Positions 17,334 to 25,378 of a stretch of DNA of 52,783 nucleotides are shown piece after piece (the stretch's first letter is position 1; each line of letters begins with the position of its first letter). The position numbers and the translations under genes were made by a program. The notes under the pieces are model-generated. The model did not search any database. It was not told where the DNA came from and saw nothing but the letters and a program-made list of their open reading frames with translations. This DNA comes from an uncultured Gemmiger sp. (GTDB lineage Bacteria; Bacillota; Clostridia; Oscillospirales; Ruminococcaceae): positions 1 to 52,783 of the forward strand of contig CALXHP010000074.1 in the NCBI GenBank assembly GCA_944388135.1, given 5' to 3'.

Positions 17334-17939
17334 ATGAAGATCCAGCATATTCACGGGCTTGCCCCGCTGTACACCAATACCTTTCTGATCATCACCGATG
17401 GAGGCCATGGCATCATCGTAGACCCGGCGGCTTCCCCCCAGACTTATCAGGCGGTTTTGGAAAAGGAAAACGCACAGCTTACTCATATTCTGCTCACCCA
17501 TGGCCATTATGACCATGTGGGTGCAGTGGCGGAGCTGCGCAAAATGACAGGCTGCAAAGTCTATATGGACCCGGTGGATGCCATGGGCAACCAGATGCTG
17601 CCGATGACCAAAGATCTGGTGGACGAAAACTGGCCTGCCAACAATGAACTGAAGGTCGACGAATTGACCTTTACCATTTACCACACTCCCGGCCACACCC
17701 CCGGCAGTGTCTGCCTGGTCTGCGGTCAGGTGATGTTCAGCGGTGATACGCTGTTTGCCGGCTCCTGCGGCCGGACCGATCTGCCCGGTGGCAGTATGGG
17801 GCAGATGCAGCAGAGCCTTTCTATGCTGGCGGCGCTGCCCCTTTCTGACGATGTCAAAGTCCTGCCCGGTCATGAGGCGTTTTCCACCCTGGGGCAGGAA
17901 CGCCGTTCGAACCCCTACCTGAACGGAATGTGGTTCTGA
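17334..17939 (+). CDS. Metallo-beta-lactamase-fold hydrolase (glyoxalase II-like)
   Basis: 201 residues. The zinc motif THGHYDHVG (H-x-H-x-D-H) is followed by the usual later ligands in H-T-P-G-H-T-P-G-S, F-S-G-D-T-L-F and L-P-G-H. It covers only the MBL domain, without the C-terminal glyoxalase II substrate domain, so it belongs to the broad YcbL/GloB-like group commonly found after rel-dtd in Clostridia. The thioester substrate is unknown. ATG 17334 is placed by TAGGAGG seven bases upstream. Confidence 0.85.
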   Translation: MKIQHIHGLAPLYTNTFLIITDGGHGIIVDPAASPQTYQAVLEKENAQLTHILLTHGHYDHVGAVAELRKMTGCKVYMDPVDAMGNQMLPMTKDLVDENWPANNELKVDELTFTIYHTPGHTPGSVCLVCGQVMFSGDTLFAGSCGRTDLPGGSMGQMQQSLSMLAALPLSDDVKVLPGHEAFSTLGQERRSNPYLNGMWF

Positions 17940-17968
17940 AAGGAAAACAACAAGGAGACCTTATTACT

Positions 17969-19429
17969 ATGCAGATCGTTTTGCGCGGTGCGGCTGCCGG
18001 ATACGAAGCGGAGCATACGGCCCGTATTTTTTTCCCCGGTGCCGGTAAGGCGGCAGAGATCCCCGCAGAGGGAGATTTCATTTTGGCCGTCAGCCATGAA
18101 AAAACCGATTTTGTACTGCTTCGGACGGGAGAAAATCTGTGCTGGCGCAGCGCCGTGCGTGCGGCCGGCGAGGATGCGGAATATACGCTGTGCTGCCTGC
18201 TCTATCAGCTTTTGCGGGAAAAGACAGGCCAGAATCCCCCCTGGGGGATGATGACCGGGGTGCGCCCGGTGCGGATCATCCATGACCTGCGGGCGATGGG
18301 GGTCACCGAAGCCCAGATCCAGGAGCGTTTTCTGGGACATTTTGCCTGCACGCCGGAAAAATTTGCGCTGGCCCGCGGCATTGCGGACCTTCAGCGTCCG
18401 GTGCTGGAAAGGGCAGACCCCATGGATTGCAGTGTCTATGCAGGGATTCCGTTCTGCCCTACCCGGTGCAGTTACTGCAGCTTTGTCTCCCGTACCGTAG
18501 GGGACAAGGCGACCCGCGCCCTGGTGCAGCCCTATGTGGACAAACTCTGTGAAGAGCTGACGGCCATCCGGCATACAGTCGACCGGTGCGGGCTGCGTAT
18601 CCGCACCTTTTATATCGGCGGCGGTACCCCCACCAGTCTTTCAGCGGCGCAGCTGGAGCAATTGATGTCCCATATTGCAAGGACCTTTGACCTTGACGGG
18701 CTGGAGGAATATACGGTGGAAGCGGGACGGCCGGATTGTACCGACCTGGAAAAATTGCGCATCATCAAACAATATGGCGCCACGCGAATCTCCATCAATC
18801 CCCAGACTTTCTCCGACGAGGTACTTCGCAACATCGGCCGTCGCCATACGGCCCAGGATATCATCGATTGCTTTGCGGCGGCCCGGTCGGTGGGGCACCA
18901 TACCATCAACATGGACCTGATCGCCGGTCTGCCCGGTGATACGGTGGAGGGGTTCACGCATAGTCTGGAACAGGCCATTGCCCTGGACCCCGAAAATATC
19001 ACCGTGCATACCCTGACGCTGAAACGTGCCTCTGATCTGGTGGTGGAACATCGTGCTGCTGCGTATGATGACGTGGCGGCCATGCTGGAGCAATGCAAGC
19101 TGCTGCAGCAGGCAGGGTATCGCCCATATTACCTGTACCGCCAGAAAGGCACCCTGCAGAATCTGGAAAACATCGGCTGGGCCAAACCCGGTACGGAGTG
19201 CCTGTACAATATTTATATCATGGAGGAGATTCACTCCATCCTTTCGGCGGGGGCGGGCGGGTCCACCAAACTGGTGATTCCCGGCAAACGCCACGGCAAG
19301 ATCGAGCGCATCTTCAACTTCAAATACCCCACGGAGTACATTGACCGCTTCGAGGAGATTCTGGCCCGCAAGCAGGGCGTGGAGGATTTCTATGAACGTT
19401 GCACAACGGAAACGATTTGTCAGCCGTGA
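17969..19429 (+). CDS. hemZ: HemZ-like coproporphyrinogen dehydrogenase (radical SAM)
   Basis: 486 residues. A family-specific N-terminal ~150 residues precede a radical SAM core with C163-x-x-x-C167-x-x-C170 (FCPTRCSYCSF), then G-G-G-T-P-T-S-L, and a C-terminal HemN-type domain. Oxygen-independent oxidases of this group convert coproporphyrinogen III to protoporphyrinogen or act as haem chaperones. With no other haem genes in view, the exact reaction is uncertain. ATG 17969 follows AAGGAG. The gene's 3' end overlaps the next gene by 38 bases, suggesting coupled translation. Confidence 0.85.
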   Translation: MQIVLRGAAAGYEAEHTARIFFPGAGKAAEIPAEGDFILAVSHEKTDFVLLRTGENLCWRSAVRAAGEDAEYTLCCLLYQLLREKTGQNPPWGMMTGVRPVRIIHDLRAMGVTEAQIQERFLGHFACTPEKFALARGIADLQRPVLERADPMDCSVYAGIPFCPTRCSYCSFVSRTVGDKATRALVQPYVDKLCEELTAIRHTVDRCGLRIRTFYIGGGTPTSLSAAQLEQLMSHIARTFDLDGLEEYTVEAGRPDCTDLEKLRIIKQYGATRISINPQTFSDEVLRNIGRRHTAQDIIDCFAAARSVGHHTINMDLIAGLPGDTVEGFTHSLEQAIALDPENITVHTLTLKRASDLVVEHRAAAYDDVAAMLEQCKLLQQAGYRPYYLYRQKGTLQNLENIGWAKPGTECLYNIYIMEEIHSILSAGAGGSTKLVIPGKRHGKIERIFNFKYPTEYIDRFEEILARKQGVEDFYERCTTETICQP

Positions 19430-20327
19430 ACTGGTGGCGCTGGCGGCACAACAGCCCCAGGCCTTTGGCGCATTGTGCGAGCAGCAATACCGGGAACGAA
19501 TCGACAGGATCGCGGAGGAAGTGCTGGCCAGCGGACGGCATATCGTCATGCTGACAGGCGCCTCGGCGGCAGGCAAGACCACGTCTGCGCATAAACTGGC
19601 GGCGGCCATCGAGGCCAGGGGGCGCCGCAGTGTTGTGCTGAGCCTGGATGATTTTTACGCAGGGGAGGGACGCTACCCCAAAAACCATGACGGCAGCGAC
19701 GACTATGAGAGTCTGCAATCCCTTGACCTGCCGGTGCTGCGCCGTTGTCTGGAAGAACTGCACCGGGATGGGATCTGCCAGGCGCCGGTATTTGATTTTA
19801 AAATTCAACAACCCAATGGGGTGCAGATCATCGACTGTCGGAATGGTGTGGTAGTCATTGAGGGGCTGCATGCGCTGAACCCTGCTCTGACGGAAAATCT
19901 GCCGGAACATGCGGTCTTTTGCCTGTATGCCGGTTTGCGGGAAGAGTATGCCGACCCGGCCGGCAACCGGTGTCTGGCGACGCGGGACATCCGCCTGGCC
20001 CGGCGGCTGGTGCGGGATTATCTTTTCCGTGGGCACGGGGCGTCTTTCACGCTGAATCTGTGGGGACATGTCTGTAACGGTGAGGACCGCTACATCAAAC
20101 CCTACAAATCCCGGGCGGATCTGTTGCTGGATACGACCCATACCTATGAGGTCTGTCTGTGGCATAATGTACTGGACGAATTGCCGGAAGATCCGGCGCT
20201 GACGACCGCCCAGCAGCGCCAGCTGGAAGCGTTGCACCGTAAATTTATGCCGTTCCCGGCCATGCATACGGACATGGTACCGCAGGACAGCATGCTGCGG
20301 GAATTTATCGGCGCCGACCTGCCGTAA
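19392..20327 (+). CDS. Uridine kinase-like P-loop nucleoside kinase
   Basis: 311 residues. A short helical N-terminus leads to a Walker A motif G-A-S-A-A-G-K-T-T (about residues 56-64). This is followed by L-S-L-D-D-F-Y and V-V-I-E-G-L-H, the arrangement of uridine kinase/phosphoribulokinase P-loop proteins. The C-terminal part matches the stand-alone nucleoside kinases of Clostridia that often carry an extra N-terminal domain; here that domain is reduced. The substrate is not proven. ATG 19392 follows GGAGG inside the end of hemZ. Confidence 0.8.
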   Translation: MNVAQRKRFVSRELVALAAQQPQAFGALCEQQYRERIDRIAEEVLASGRHIVMLTGASAAGKTTSAHKLAAAIEARGRRSVVLSLDDFYAGEGRYPKNHDGSDDYESLQSLDLPVLRRCLEELHRDGICQAPVFDFKIQQPNGVQIIDCRNGVVVIEGLHALNPALTENLPEHAVFCLYAGLREEYADPAGNRCLATRDIRLARRLVRDYLFRGHGASFTLNLWGHVCNGEDRYIKPYKSRADLLLDTTHTYEVCLWHNVLDELPEDPALTTAQQRQLEALHRKFMPFPAMHTDMVPQDSMLREFIGADLP

Positions 20328-20353
20328 ATTCACGGAAAATATACATTTGCGCG

Positions 20354-20382
20354 TTGCAAACACCGGTTGAATCCGCTATAAT
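20354..20382 (+). promoter_or_regulatory. sigma-A promoter for the zinc-ribbon gene
   Basis: TTGCAA (20354-20359), 17-base spacer, TATAAT (20377-20382), 60 bases before the gene. Confidence 0.75.
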
Positions 20383-20441
20383 ATGCGTAAAGAGCGCGGC
20401 AGAGCAACATCTGCGCACGTTTAAAGAAAGAGGTGTTTCCT

Positions 20442-20894
20442 ATGTTTGAATTGGATATTGAAATGCTGAAGGAACAGGGCCTGCAGCTGGTGGACACCGC
20501 CAAAAAGACGGCCCAGGATCTGGCCGATAAAGGTAAAAATCAATTGGATCTTATGAACCAGCAGGCGCGCCTGTCCAGAGCACAGCGTCAGCTGGGGGCA
20601 CTGGTCTACAGCCTGCATAAAGCTGGGGAAGAAAATCAGCCCCTCGTGGACAAATATATTGAGGCTGTGGCTGAAGTGGAAAAGGCCATTGAGGAGATCA
20701 AAACCAATATGAGCCCCGAGGAATATATGGCTGCCGAAGCGGAGGCTGCGGCAGAAGATGCTGCGGCGGAAGACGAGGAAGAGATCGAGGAAGAGCCGGT
20801 TCAGCTTCGCGGTGAAACCAAAATCTGCCCGGTCTGTAAGGCGGAAGTAGACGGTGACGCGCTTTTCTGCAACCATTGCGGCGCCCAGCTGTAA
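20442..20894 (+). CDS. Coiled-coil protein with C-terminal zinc ribbon
   Basis: The function is unknown. 150 residues: an N-terminal helical half with heptad-like spacing (about 1-95), a very acidic Glu/Ala linker (about 96-125), and a C-terminal zinc ribbon C-P-V-C ... F-C-N-H-C-G ending the protein. Such zinc-ribbon small proteins are common in Clostridia next to housekeeping genes, and the ribbon probably mediates protein contacts. ATG 20442 follows AGAGGTG; a GTG three codons earlier overlaps the ribosome site. It has its own promoter, and mazG has another, so it is probably monocistronic. Confidence 0.8.
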   Translation: MFELDIEMLKEQGLQLVDTAKKTAQDLADKGKNQLDLMNQQARLSRAQRQLGALVYSLHKAGEENQPLVDKYIEAVAEVEKAIEEIKTNMSPEEYMAAEAEAAAEDAAAEDEEEIEEEPVQLRGETKICPVCKAEVDGDALFCNHCGAQL

Positions 20895-20990
20895 ACAAAT
20901 GCATGCTGCGCCGGATAAAAAAAGAACGGCCGGCAGTTTAAAATGTTTGCGTGCGGGCGGTGCTGCGGCTTGTGGTACCGCCCGTAAGGC

Positions 20991-21018
20991 TTGACAAATT
21001 CCGGATTGGGAGTAAAAT
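20991..21018 (+). promoter_or_regulatory. sigma-A promoter for mazG
   Basis: TTGACA (20991-20996), 16-base spacer, TAAAAT (21013-21018), about 38 bases before the start codon. A GC-rich inverted repeat (GCGGGCGGT / ACCGCCC, about 20953-20984) without a T-tract lies just upstream. Confidence 0.75.
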
Positions 21019-21056
21019 ATTGCGTACTGCGCGCTGCGCGGCATGCAAGGAAAGTT

Positions 21057-21731
21057 ATGAAAGCTTATCCTGACAAAGCATTGTATACGGCAGATGACCT
21101 TACGGCCATTATTGCCCTGTTGCGTGATCCCCGGAATGGCTGCCCGTGGGACAAAGTCCAGACCCATCAATCGATCCGCATGAACTTCCTGGAGGAAGCC
21201 TATGAAGCGGTGGATGCCATTGACTTACAAGATCCGAGCCTGCTGTGCGAGGAACTGGGCGATGTCCTGATGCAGGTGGTGTTCCATACCCAGATTGAGC
21301 AGGAAGCCGGTCATTTCACCTGGCAGCAGGTCTGCGATGGGGTTTGCCGCAAATTGATCGAGCGCCATCCTCATATTTTTGGCGGGGACACAAGCATAAA
21401 AGATTGGGATGCGCTCAAAAATAAGGAAAAGGGCCGTCTGACGTTAGAGGACGATCTGGCCAGTGTGCCCAAAGCCCTTCCGGCGTTGATGCGTGCAGCC
21501 AAACTGCAAAAACGTGCTGCGCGGTACGGGATCGAGATTCCGGCTGCTGCACAGACAGTGGATGCCAGTGTGGAAACAGTAGCAAAAGCTGCCGATGTAA
21601 GCACTGCCGAACAGGCAGTGGGGGAACTGTTGTTTGCCGCTGTGGCGCTGGCCCGGCAGGCAGGCGTTGATCCGGAACAGGCTCTGCAGCGGCGCAACGC
21701 CGCCTTTCTGCAGACATCCGAATCCGACTGA
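21057..21731 (+). CDS. mazG: MazG-type nucleoside triphosphate pyrophosphohydrolase
   Basis: 224 residues. It hydrolyses (d)NTPs to monophosphates and pyrophosphate and is thought to clear aberrant nucleotides. Motifs: L-R-D-P-x-N-G-C-P-W-D, E-E-A-Y-E (E-E-x-x-E) and E-E-L-G-D-V-L, followed by R-H-P-H-I-F-G. This corresponds to the N-terminal catalytic MazG domain plus a short, weaker C-terminal half; the N-terminal methylase-like domain of Bacillus YabN is absent. ATG 21057 follows AAGGAAAG. It begins the Firmicutes mazG-hup-rqcP-yabP-yabQ-divIC cluster. Confidence 0.93.
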   Translation: MKAYPDKALYTADDLTAIIALLRDPRNGCPWDKVQTHQSIRMNFLEEAYEAVDAIDLQDPSLLCEELGDVLMQVVFHTQIEQEAGHFTWQQVCDGVCRKLIERHPHIFGGDTSIKDWDALKNKEKGRLTLEDDLASVPKALPALMRAAKLQKRAARYGIEIPAAAQTVDASVETVAKAADVSTAEQAVGELLFAAVALARQAGVDPEQALQRRNAAFLQTSESD

Positions 21732-21743
21732 GCTGAGAAGCAG

Positions 21744-21775
21744 GCGGCTGGGTGCAATACCCTGCAGCCGCTTTT
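21744..21775 (+). terminator. Probable intrinsic terminator after mazG
   Basis: Stem GCGGCTG (21744-21750) with CAGCCGC (21765-21771), inner GGT/ACC pairing, followed by only four T. Moderate strength. Confidence 0.6.
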
Positions 21776-21805
21776 GGCAGATAAATTACTTTGGAGGTAC
21801 AAACC

Positions 21806-22078
21806 ATGACGAAAGTTGAACTGATCGCCGCTGTTGCGAACGAAGCCAATCTGACCAAGAAGGACGCCGAGCAGGCTGTCAACACCGCTCTTAACGCTAT
21901 TACGGAAGCTCTCAAGAACGGTGAGAAGGTCACTCTGGTGGGCTTTGGCACGTTCGAAGTCCGCGAGCGCCCTGCTCGCAAGGGCCGCAACCCTCAGACC
22001 GGCGAAGAGATCACCATCGAAGCGTCCAAGCTGCCCGCTTTCAAGGCTGGCAAGGCGCTGAAGGACGCTGTGCAGTAA
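21806..22078 (+). CDS. hup: HU-type nucleoid DNA-binding protein
   Basis: 90 residues, the standard HU length. It bends and compacts DNA as a dimer. The sequence is typical throughout: [11 protein letters not shown], the [21 protein letters not shown] arm signature, and [13 protein letters not shown] at the end. A strong TTGGAGG ribosome site and codon choice like that of the RNA polymerase genes suggest high expression. It lies between mazG and rqcP, as in several Clostridia. Confidence 0.97.
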   Translation: MTKVELIAAVANEANLTKKDAEQAVNTALNAITEALKNGEKVTLVGFGTFEVRERPARKGRNPQTGEEITIEASKLPAFKAGKALKDAVQ

Positions 22079-22096
22079 GCCATTGTACCTTATTTG

Positions 22097-22126
22097 CCCC
22101 GTCGCCGTTGGCGATGGGGTATTTTT
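22097..22126 (+). terminator. Intrinsic terminator between hup and rqcP
   Basis: CCCCGTCGCC (22097-22106) pairs with GGCGATGGGG (22110-22119), followed by a TATTTTT tract. The rqcP ribosome site GGAGG lies 5 bases further on, so rqcP must depend on read-through or on an unrecognised promoter. Confidence 0.8.
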
Positions 22127-22140
22127 CGTAGGAGGAACCC

Positions 22141-22386
22141 ATGCGTTTGGATAAATATCTGAAAGTAAGTCGCCTGATCAAGCGCCGCACATTGGCCAAT
22201 GAGGTAGCCGATGCCGGCCGTGTACTGGTTAACGACAAGCCCGCCAAAGCCAGCTATACCGTGAAGGTGGGGGACGTTATCGAGATCACCTTTGGCAATC
22301 GTCCGGTGAAGGTACGCGTTCTGGCCGTGGAGGAGCCCAAGGGCAAAGATGTGGCCCGGGAATTGTTTGAAGTGATAGACCAGTAG
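22141..22386 (+). CDS. rqcP: RqcP (YabO), S4-domain ribosome quality control protein
   Basis: 81 residues, almost entirely one S4 RNA-binding domain (M-R-L-D-K-Y-L-K-V-S-R-L-I-K-R-R-T; then V-L-V-N-D-K-P-A-K and V-G-D-V-I-E-I). RqcP works with RqcH on stalled 50S subunits to add C-terminal alanine tails. Identification rests on size, sequence and the conserved position between mazG/hup and yabP. The distant Hsp15 family is similar but usually longer. The ATG follows GGAGG. Confidence 0.9.
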   Translation: MRLDKYLKVSRLIKRRTLANEVADAGRVLVNDKPAKASYTVKVGDVIEITFGNRPVKVRVLAVEEPKGKDVARELFEVIDQ

Positions 22387-22415
22387 TCATATTTGTTCCA
22401 CCTGCCGCATATGGT
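22387..22415 (+). promoter_or_regulatory. Candidate sigma-E (sporulation) promoter for yabP-yabQ
   Basis: TCATATT (22387-22393), 14-base spacer, CATATGGT (22408-22415). This fits the mother-cell sigma-E pattern (-35 ATATT, -10 CATACA-T) with mismatches only inside the -10. It lies at the end of rqcP and 40 bases before yabP, whose Bacillus orthologue is sigma-E dependent. No sigma-A promoter is seen here. Confidence 0.5.
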
Positions 22416-22455
22416 ATGTATATAACACCCAATTGCGGAGGAGGGGACAACCGCT

Positions 22456-22767
22456 ATGCCGGAAACCAGAACCGAACCGGTCCGAACCAAAACAGTGGCC
22501 GCTGAGCAGCAGCGCAGCCATAGCCTGGCGTTGAAAGACCGCCGTCATCTTGCCGTAACGGGCATCAGCCGCATCATCAGCTGTGACGAGTCCGCGGCTG
22601 TGCTGGAAACACCGCTGGGAAATCTGACCATCGGCGGCCAGGAACTGCAAGTCAGCGAACTGTCGGTACAAAGCGGGCAGGTCCAGCTTTCCGGCAAGAT
22701 CGAATTCCTGCAGTATGCCGAAAATCACCAGTCCGGCGGCGGGCTTCTGGCCCGCCTGTTCCGCTGA
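22456..22767 (+). CDS. yabP: YabP, sporulation protein
   Basis: 103 residues with a variable N-terminus and a YabP/YqfC-type core (about 25-95). This short beta-rich domain contains L-x-x-R-x-x-L-x-V-T-G-I-S-R-I-I-S and T-P-x-G-x-L-x-I-x-G-x-x-L. YabP is needed for normal spore assembly in Bacillus. The ATG at 22456 follows GAGGAGG. It lies exactly between rqcP and yabQ as in spore formers, which makes the call firm despite the short length. Confidence 0.87.
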   Translation: MPETRTEPVRTKTVAAEQQRSHSLALKDRRHLAVTGISRIISCDESAAVLETPLGNLTIGGQELQVSELSVQSGQVQLSGKIEFLQYAENHQSGGGLLARLFR

Positions 22768-22768
22768 T

Positions 22769-23236
22769 ATGACGGCGGCTCCCGCTGTTTGGGCGGTTCT
22801 GGCGGATATTCTGTGGTGCCTCGGTTTGGGATGTTTGCTCTGCGCAGGACGGGACTTGCTGGGCCTGCTTCTGGGGGAAGGACGGGTACGCTGCCTGTGT
22901 TGGGATGTGCTGACCTTTGCGGTGGCGGCCGTTCTGGTTTGCGGGTTCTCTGCCGGTGTAAGTGCCGCGGGAGTGGCCCGGTGGTACATGACTGCCGGAA
23001 TGCTGGCTGGGGCCATAGCCTGGCACAGCACGGTGCGGCCCATTGTACATCATATAGTATCGCTTTTGTTGCGCCTTTTCTTGCGGCCGCTGTATTTTCT
23101 CGAGAACTGCTATCTGGAGCCGCTGCGATGCCGTATGCACCACAGGCATGTCTGCCATGTGGAGAAAAAAGCGGAGAAAAAGCCAAAAAACGGAAAAAAG
23201 CAGTTGCAAAAGCCGTCGAAAATATTATATAATTAA
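22769..23236 (+). CDS. yabQ: YabQ-like spore cortex membrane protein
   Basis: 155 residues with about three hydrophobic segments (about 5-30, 45-75, 80-95) and a strongly basic, lysine-rich tail. YabQ is required for spore cortex formation. The family's R-D-L-L-x-L-L near the first helix and R-x-x-x-x-A-G-M-L-A-G-x-x-x-x-x-x between helices are recognisable, but similarity is weak, so position (after yabP, before divIC) carries much of the call. ATG 22769 begins one base after the yabP stop with no ribosome site, suggesting re-initiation. Confidence 0.72.
   Translation: MTAAPAVWAVLADILWCLGLGCLLCAGRDLLGLLLGEGRVRCLCWDVLTFAVAAVLVCGFSAGVSAAGVARWYMTAGMLAGAIAWHSTVRPIVHHIVSLLLRLFLRPLYFLENCYLEPLRCRMHHRHVCHVEKKAEKKPKNGKKQLQKPSKILYN
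23204..23233 (+). promoter_or_regulatory. Candidate sigma-A promoter for divIC
   Basis: TTGCAA (23204-23209), 18-base spacer, TATAAT (23228-23233), inside the 3' end of yabQ. It would uncouple the vegetative divIC from the sporulation genes before it. Confidence 0.6.
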
Positions 23237-23310
23237 CCATACGTAGTGCTGTGCGCCGTATACGCACGAAACCGCGCAATCTCTTTTTTAGGAAAGGGGG
23301 CATCCCGATT

Positions 23311-23595
23311 ATGCACAAACGTCATGGGCTGCTCCCGCGGTGGCTTATGGTCGCCGCGTTTCTGGCGCTTTGCGGGTACCTGTTTGTCAGCCTGATCCAC
23401 TACCAGGTCTCCATCGGCTCCAAACAGCAGGAACTGCTCAGCGTCCGCAACCAGCTCAGCAACCAGCTGACGGAAAATGCGGAACTTTCCAACACGTTGG
23501 ACCAGGGCGATGATGCAATCATTGAACGGTATGCCCGCGAACAGGGCTATGCCAAGCCCAATGAGCGAGTTTTTGTGGACATCAGCGGTAAATAA
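23311..23595 (+). CDS. divIC: DivIC/FtsB-type septum formation initiator
   Basis: 94 residues: a short basic N-terminus, one transmembrane helix (about 9-30), an extracytoplasmic coiled coil (about 35-70), and the family's C-terminal motif A-R-E-x-G-Y-A-K-P-N-E-R-V-F-V-D. DivIC forms the FtsL-DivIB-DivIC complex of the divisome that activates septal wall synthesis. ATG 23311 follows AAAGGGGG. The open frame extends upstream to 23251 without a ribosome site. Confidence 0.92.
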   Translation: MHKRHGLLPRWLMVAAFLALCGYLFVSLIHYQVSIGSKQQELLSVRNQLSNQLTENAELSNTLDQGDDAIIERYAREQGYAKPNERVFVDISGK

Positions 23596-23676
23596 GTGCG
23601 GCCATTTGTTTCAGCGGGGGCGCTTTGCGGCAACCCTTCTGCATAAATCAATCAAAAGAAAAAGGGGTATTCTAGT

Positions 23677-24138
23677 TTGGCATTACAAGTTGGGGATATC
23701 GTCGAGGGCAAGGTAACCGGAATCAAGCCGTTCGGCGCGTTCGTCTCTCTGCCGGAGGGCAAGACCGGTCTTGTCCACATTTCTGAGGTTTCCTACGAAT
23801 TTGTGCAGGATCTCTCAGCTGTGCTCCAGGACGGGCAAACGGTTTCGGTGAAGGTTCTTTCCATTGCTCCGGACGGTAAGATCGCTCTGTCCATCAAGCG
23901 CACCCAGCCCGCACCTGAGCGCGGTTCCCGCCCGCAGCAGGGCGGTGCACGTCCCGCCCATCGTCCCAAGCGCGAGGAAAAGCCCCGCGTCTGGCAGCCG
24001 AAGCCCGCAGCGCCCCAGGGCGAGATGAGCTTCGAGGATATGATGGCACGCTACAAGTCCCGCAGTGAGGAAAAGATCGCTGACCTGAAGCGTGTAACGG
24101 AAAACCACCGCGGTGGGTATTCTCGCCGCCGCGGCTGA
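23677..24138 (+). CDS. S1-domain RNA-binding protein (YabR-like)
   Basis: 153 residues: one S1 RNA-binding domain (about 4-72, V-G-D-I-V-E-G-K-V-T-G-I-K-P-F-G-A-F-V), then a basic Pro/Arg-rich linker and a short helical tail ending in R-G-G-Y-S-R-R-R-G. It resembles YabR and general stress protein 13, RNA- or ribosome-associated proteins of unclear role. The start is TTG at 23677, chosen because A-L-Q-V-G-D follows directly and AAAAGGGG lies 9-10 bases upstream; there is no ATG nearby. It is the last gene of the yab cluster, followed by a terminator. Confidence 0.88.
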   Translation: MALQVGDIVEGKVTGIKPFGAFVSLPEGKTGLVHISEVSYEFVQDLSAVLQDGQTVSVKVLSIAPDGKIALSIKRTQPAPERGSRPQQGGARPAHRPKREEKPRVWQPKPAAPQGEMSFEDMMARYKSRSEEKIADLKRVTENHRGGYSRRRG

Positions 24139-24165
24139 GCCGGAACACAACACAATCTGCAACAC

Positions 24166-24211
24166 AGCTCTACCCTGACGGCAGAATTACCGCCGGGGTT
24201 AGAGCTTTTTT
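24166..24211 (+). terminator. Intrinsic terminator closing the yab cluster
   Basis: AGCTCTA-CCC pairs with GGGG-TTAGAGCT, with a secondary GGC/GCC helix within the loop and a run of six T. Confidence 0.9.
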
Positions 24212-24238
24212 GCAAAAATGCAAAGGAAAAGAAACGCC

Positions 24239-25375
24239 ATGCCCACATTGTATACCTTGGTTGCCCCTTGTTTTTTCGGCACCGAATCAACCCTGCACTT
24301 TGAGATCAAGCGCCTGGGCGCCCAAAACATCCAGGTCACCGACGGCCGCATCGCTTTTCAGGGGGGCGCGGACCTGATTGCCGCTGCCAATCTGAATCTG
24401 CGTACGGCAGAACGTGTACTGGTACAGCTTGCCGCCTACAAGGCCACAACATTTGATGAATTGTTTGATGGCTGTTATCAAATTCCCTGGGAAGAACTGC
24501 TTCCGGCGGATGCAGCGTTCCCGGTCAAAGGGTCCAGCCTGTCCAGTCAGCTTTCCAGTGTGCCCGCCTGCCAGAGTATCGTAAAAAAGGCCATTGTAAA
24601 GCGTTTGATGGCGGGGCATCGGACCAATACCCTGCCTGAAACCGGCGACGTATACAAGGTTCGCTTCGCCCTGCGCAAAAACGAAGTAGAGATCTATCTG
24701 GATACCTCGGGGGATGGCCTGCATAAACGTGGCTACCGTAAAAATGCCACACTGGCGCCTATCAAGGAGACACTGGCAGCCGCCATTGCCGACTTGGGAC
24801 GGGTCCGTCGGGACAGCCTGGTGCAGGACCCTTTCTGCGGCTCCGGAACGTTGGTCATTGAGGCTGCCCAGAAGGCGCTGAATCTGGCGCCGGGATTGCG
24901 CCGCCGGTTTGCAGCAGAACATTTTGACTTTGTTCCGCCGGAAGTCTGGGCGGAACAGCGCCAGAAAGCCCTGTCGGAAGTGCGCCGGGACGCCGCCTTT
25001 GAAGGGGTTGGGTATGATATCGACCCCGCTGCGGTGGCTTTGGCCAATGCCAATGCCAAATTGGCCGGGGTGGGGGACCGATGCCGCTTTGAAGTGGCAG
25101 ACGTAAAAGATTTTGCACCGGACCGGAACGCCACGGTACTGACCAATCCTCCCTATGGGGAGCGGCTGGGAGATGCCTCAGAGGCAGCTTCTCTGGCCAG
25201 GACGCTGGGGCAGGTGTGGCAGCGGCACCCGGGCCAGGGATTGTATGCGATAACGGCCGATGCGGATTTTGAACAGCATTTTGGCAAGAAAGCGGCCCGC
25301 CGCCGTAAGATTTATAACGGAATGATTCCCTGCCAGCTGTATATGTATTACGAACAGCCCAAGACCAAGAGGTAA
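24239..25375 (+). CDS. THUMP-domain class I RNA methyltransferase (YpsC/RlmL-like)
   Basis: 378 residues. An N-terminal ferredoxin-like plus THUMP RNA-binding part (about 1-155) is followed by a Rossmann methyltransferase with D-P-F-C-G-S-G-T-L (about 197-205) and the amino-methylating motif N-P-P-Y-G-E-R (about 301-307). It corresponds to the N-terminal half of E. coli RlmL and to Bacillus YpsC, expected to make m2G in 23S rRNA. The site cannot be proved here. ATG 24239 follows AAAGGAAAAG. Only 3 bases separate it from the NYN gene. Confidence 0.88.
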   Translation: MPTLYTLVAPCFFGTESTLHFEIKRLGAQNIQVTDGRIAFQGGADLIAAANLNLRTAERVLVQLAAYKATTFDELFDGCYQIPWEELLPADAAFPVKGSSLSSQLSSVPACQSIVKKAIVKRLMAGHRTNTLPETGDVYKVRFALRKNEVEIYLDTSGDGLHKRGYRKNATLAPIKETLAAAIADLGRVRRDSLVQDPFCGSGTLVIEAAQKALNLAPGLRRRFAAEHFDFVPPEVWAEQRQKALSEVRRDAAFEGVGYDIDPAAVALANANAKLAGVGDRCRFEVADVKDFAPDRNATVLTNPPYGERLGDASEAASLARTLGQVWQRHPGQGLYAITADADFEQHFGKKAARRRKIYNGMIPCQLYMYYEQPKTKR

Positions 25376-25378
25376 AGC

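Noticed and set aside
20953-20984. Terminator after the zinc-ribbon gene
   Set aside because: The GC-rich inverted repeat is not followed by a T-tract, so it was not called as a terminator.
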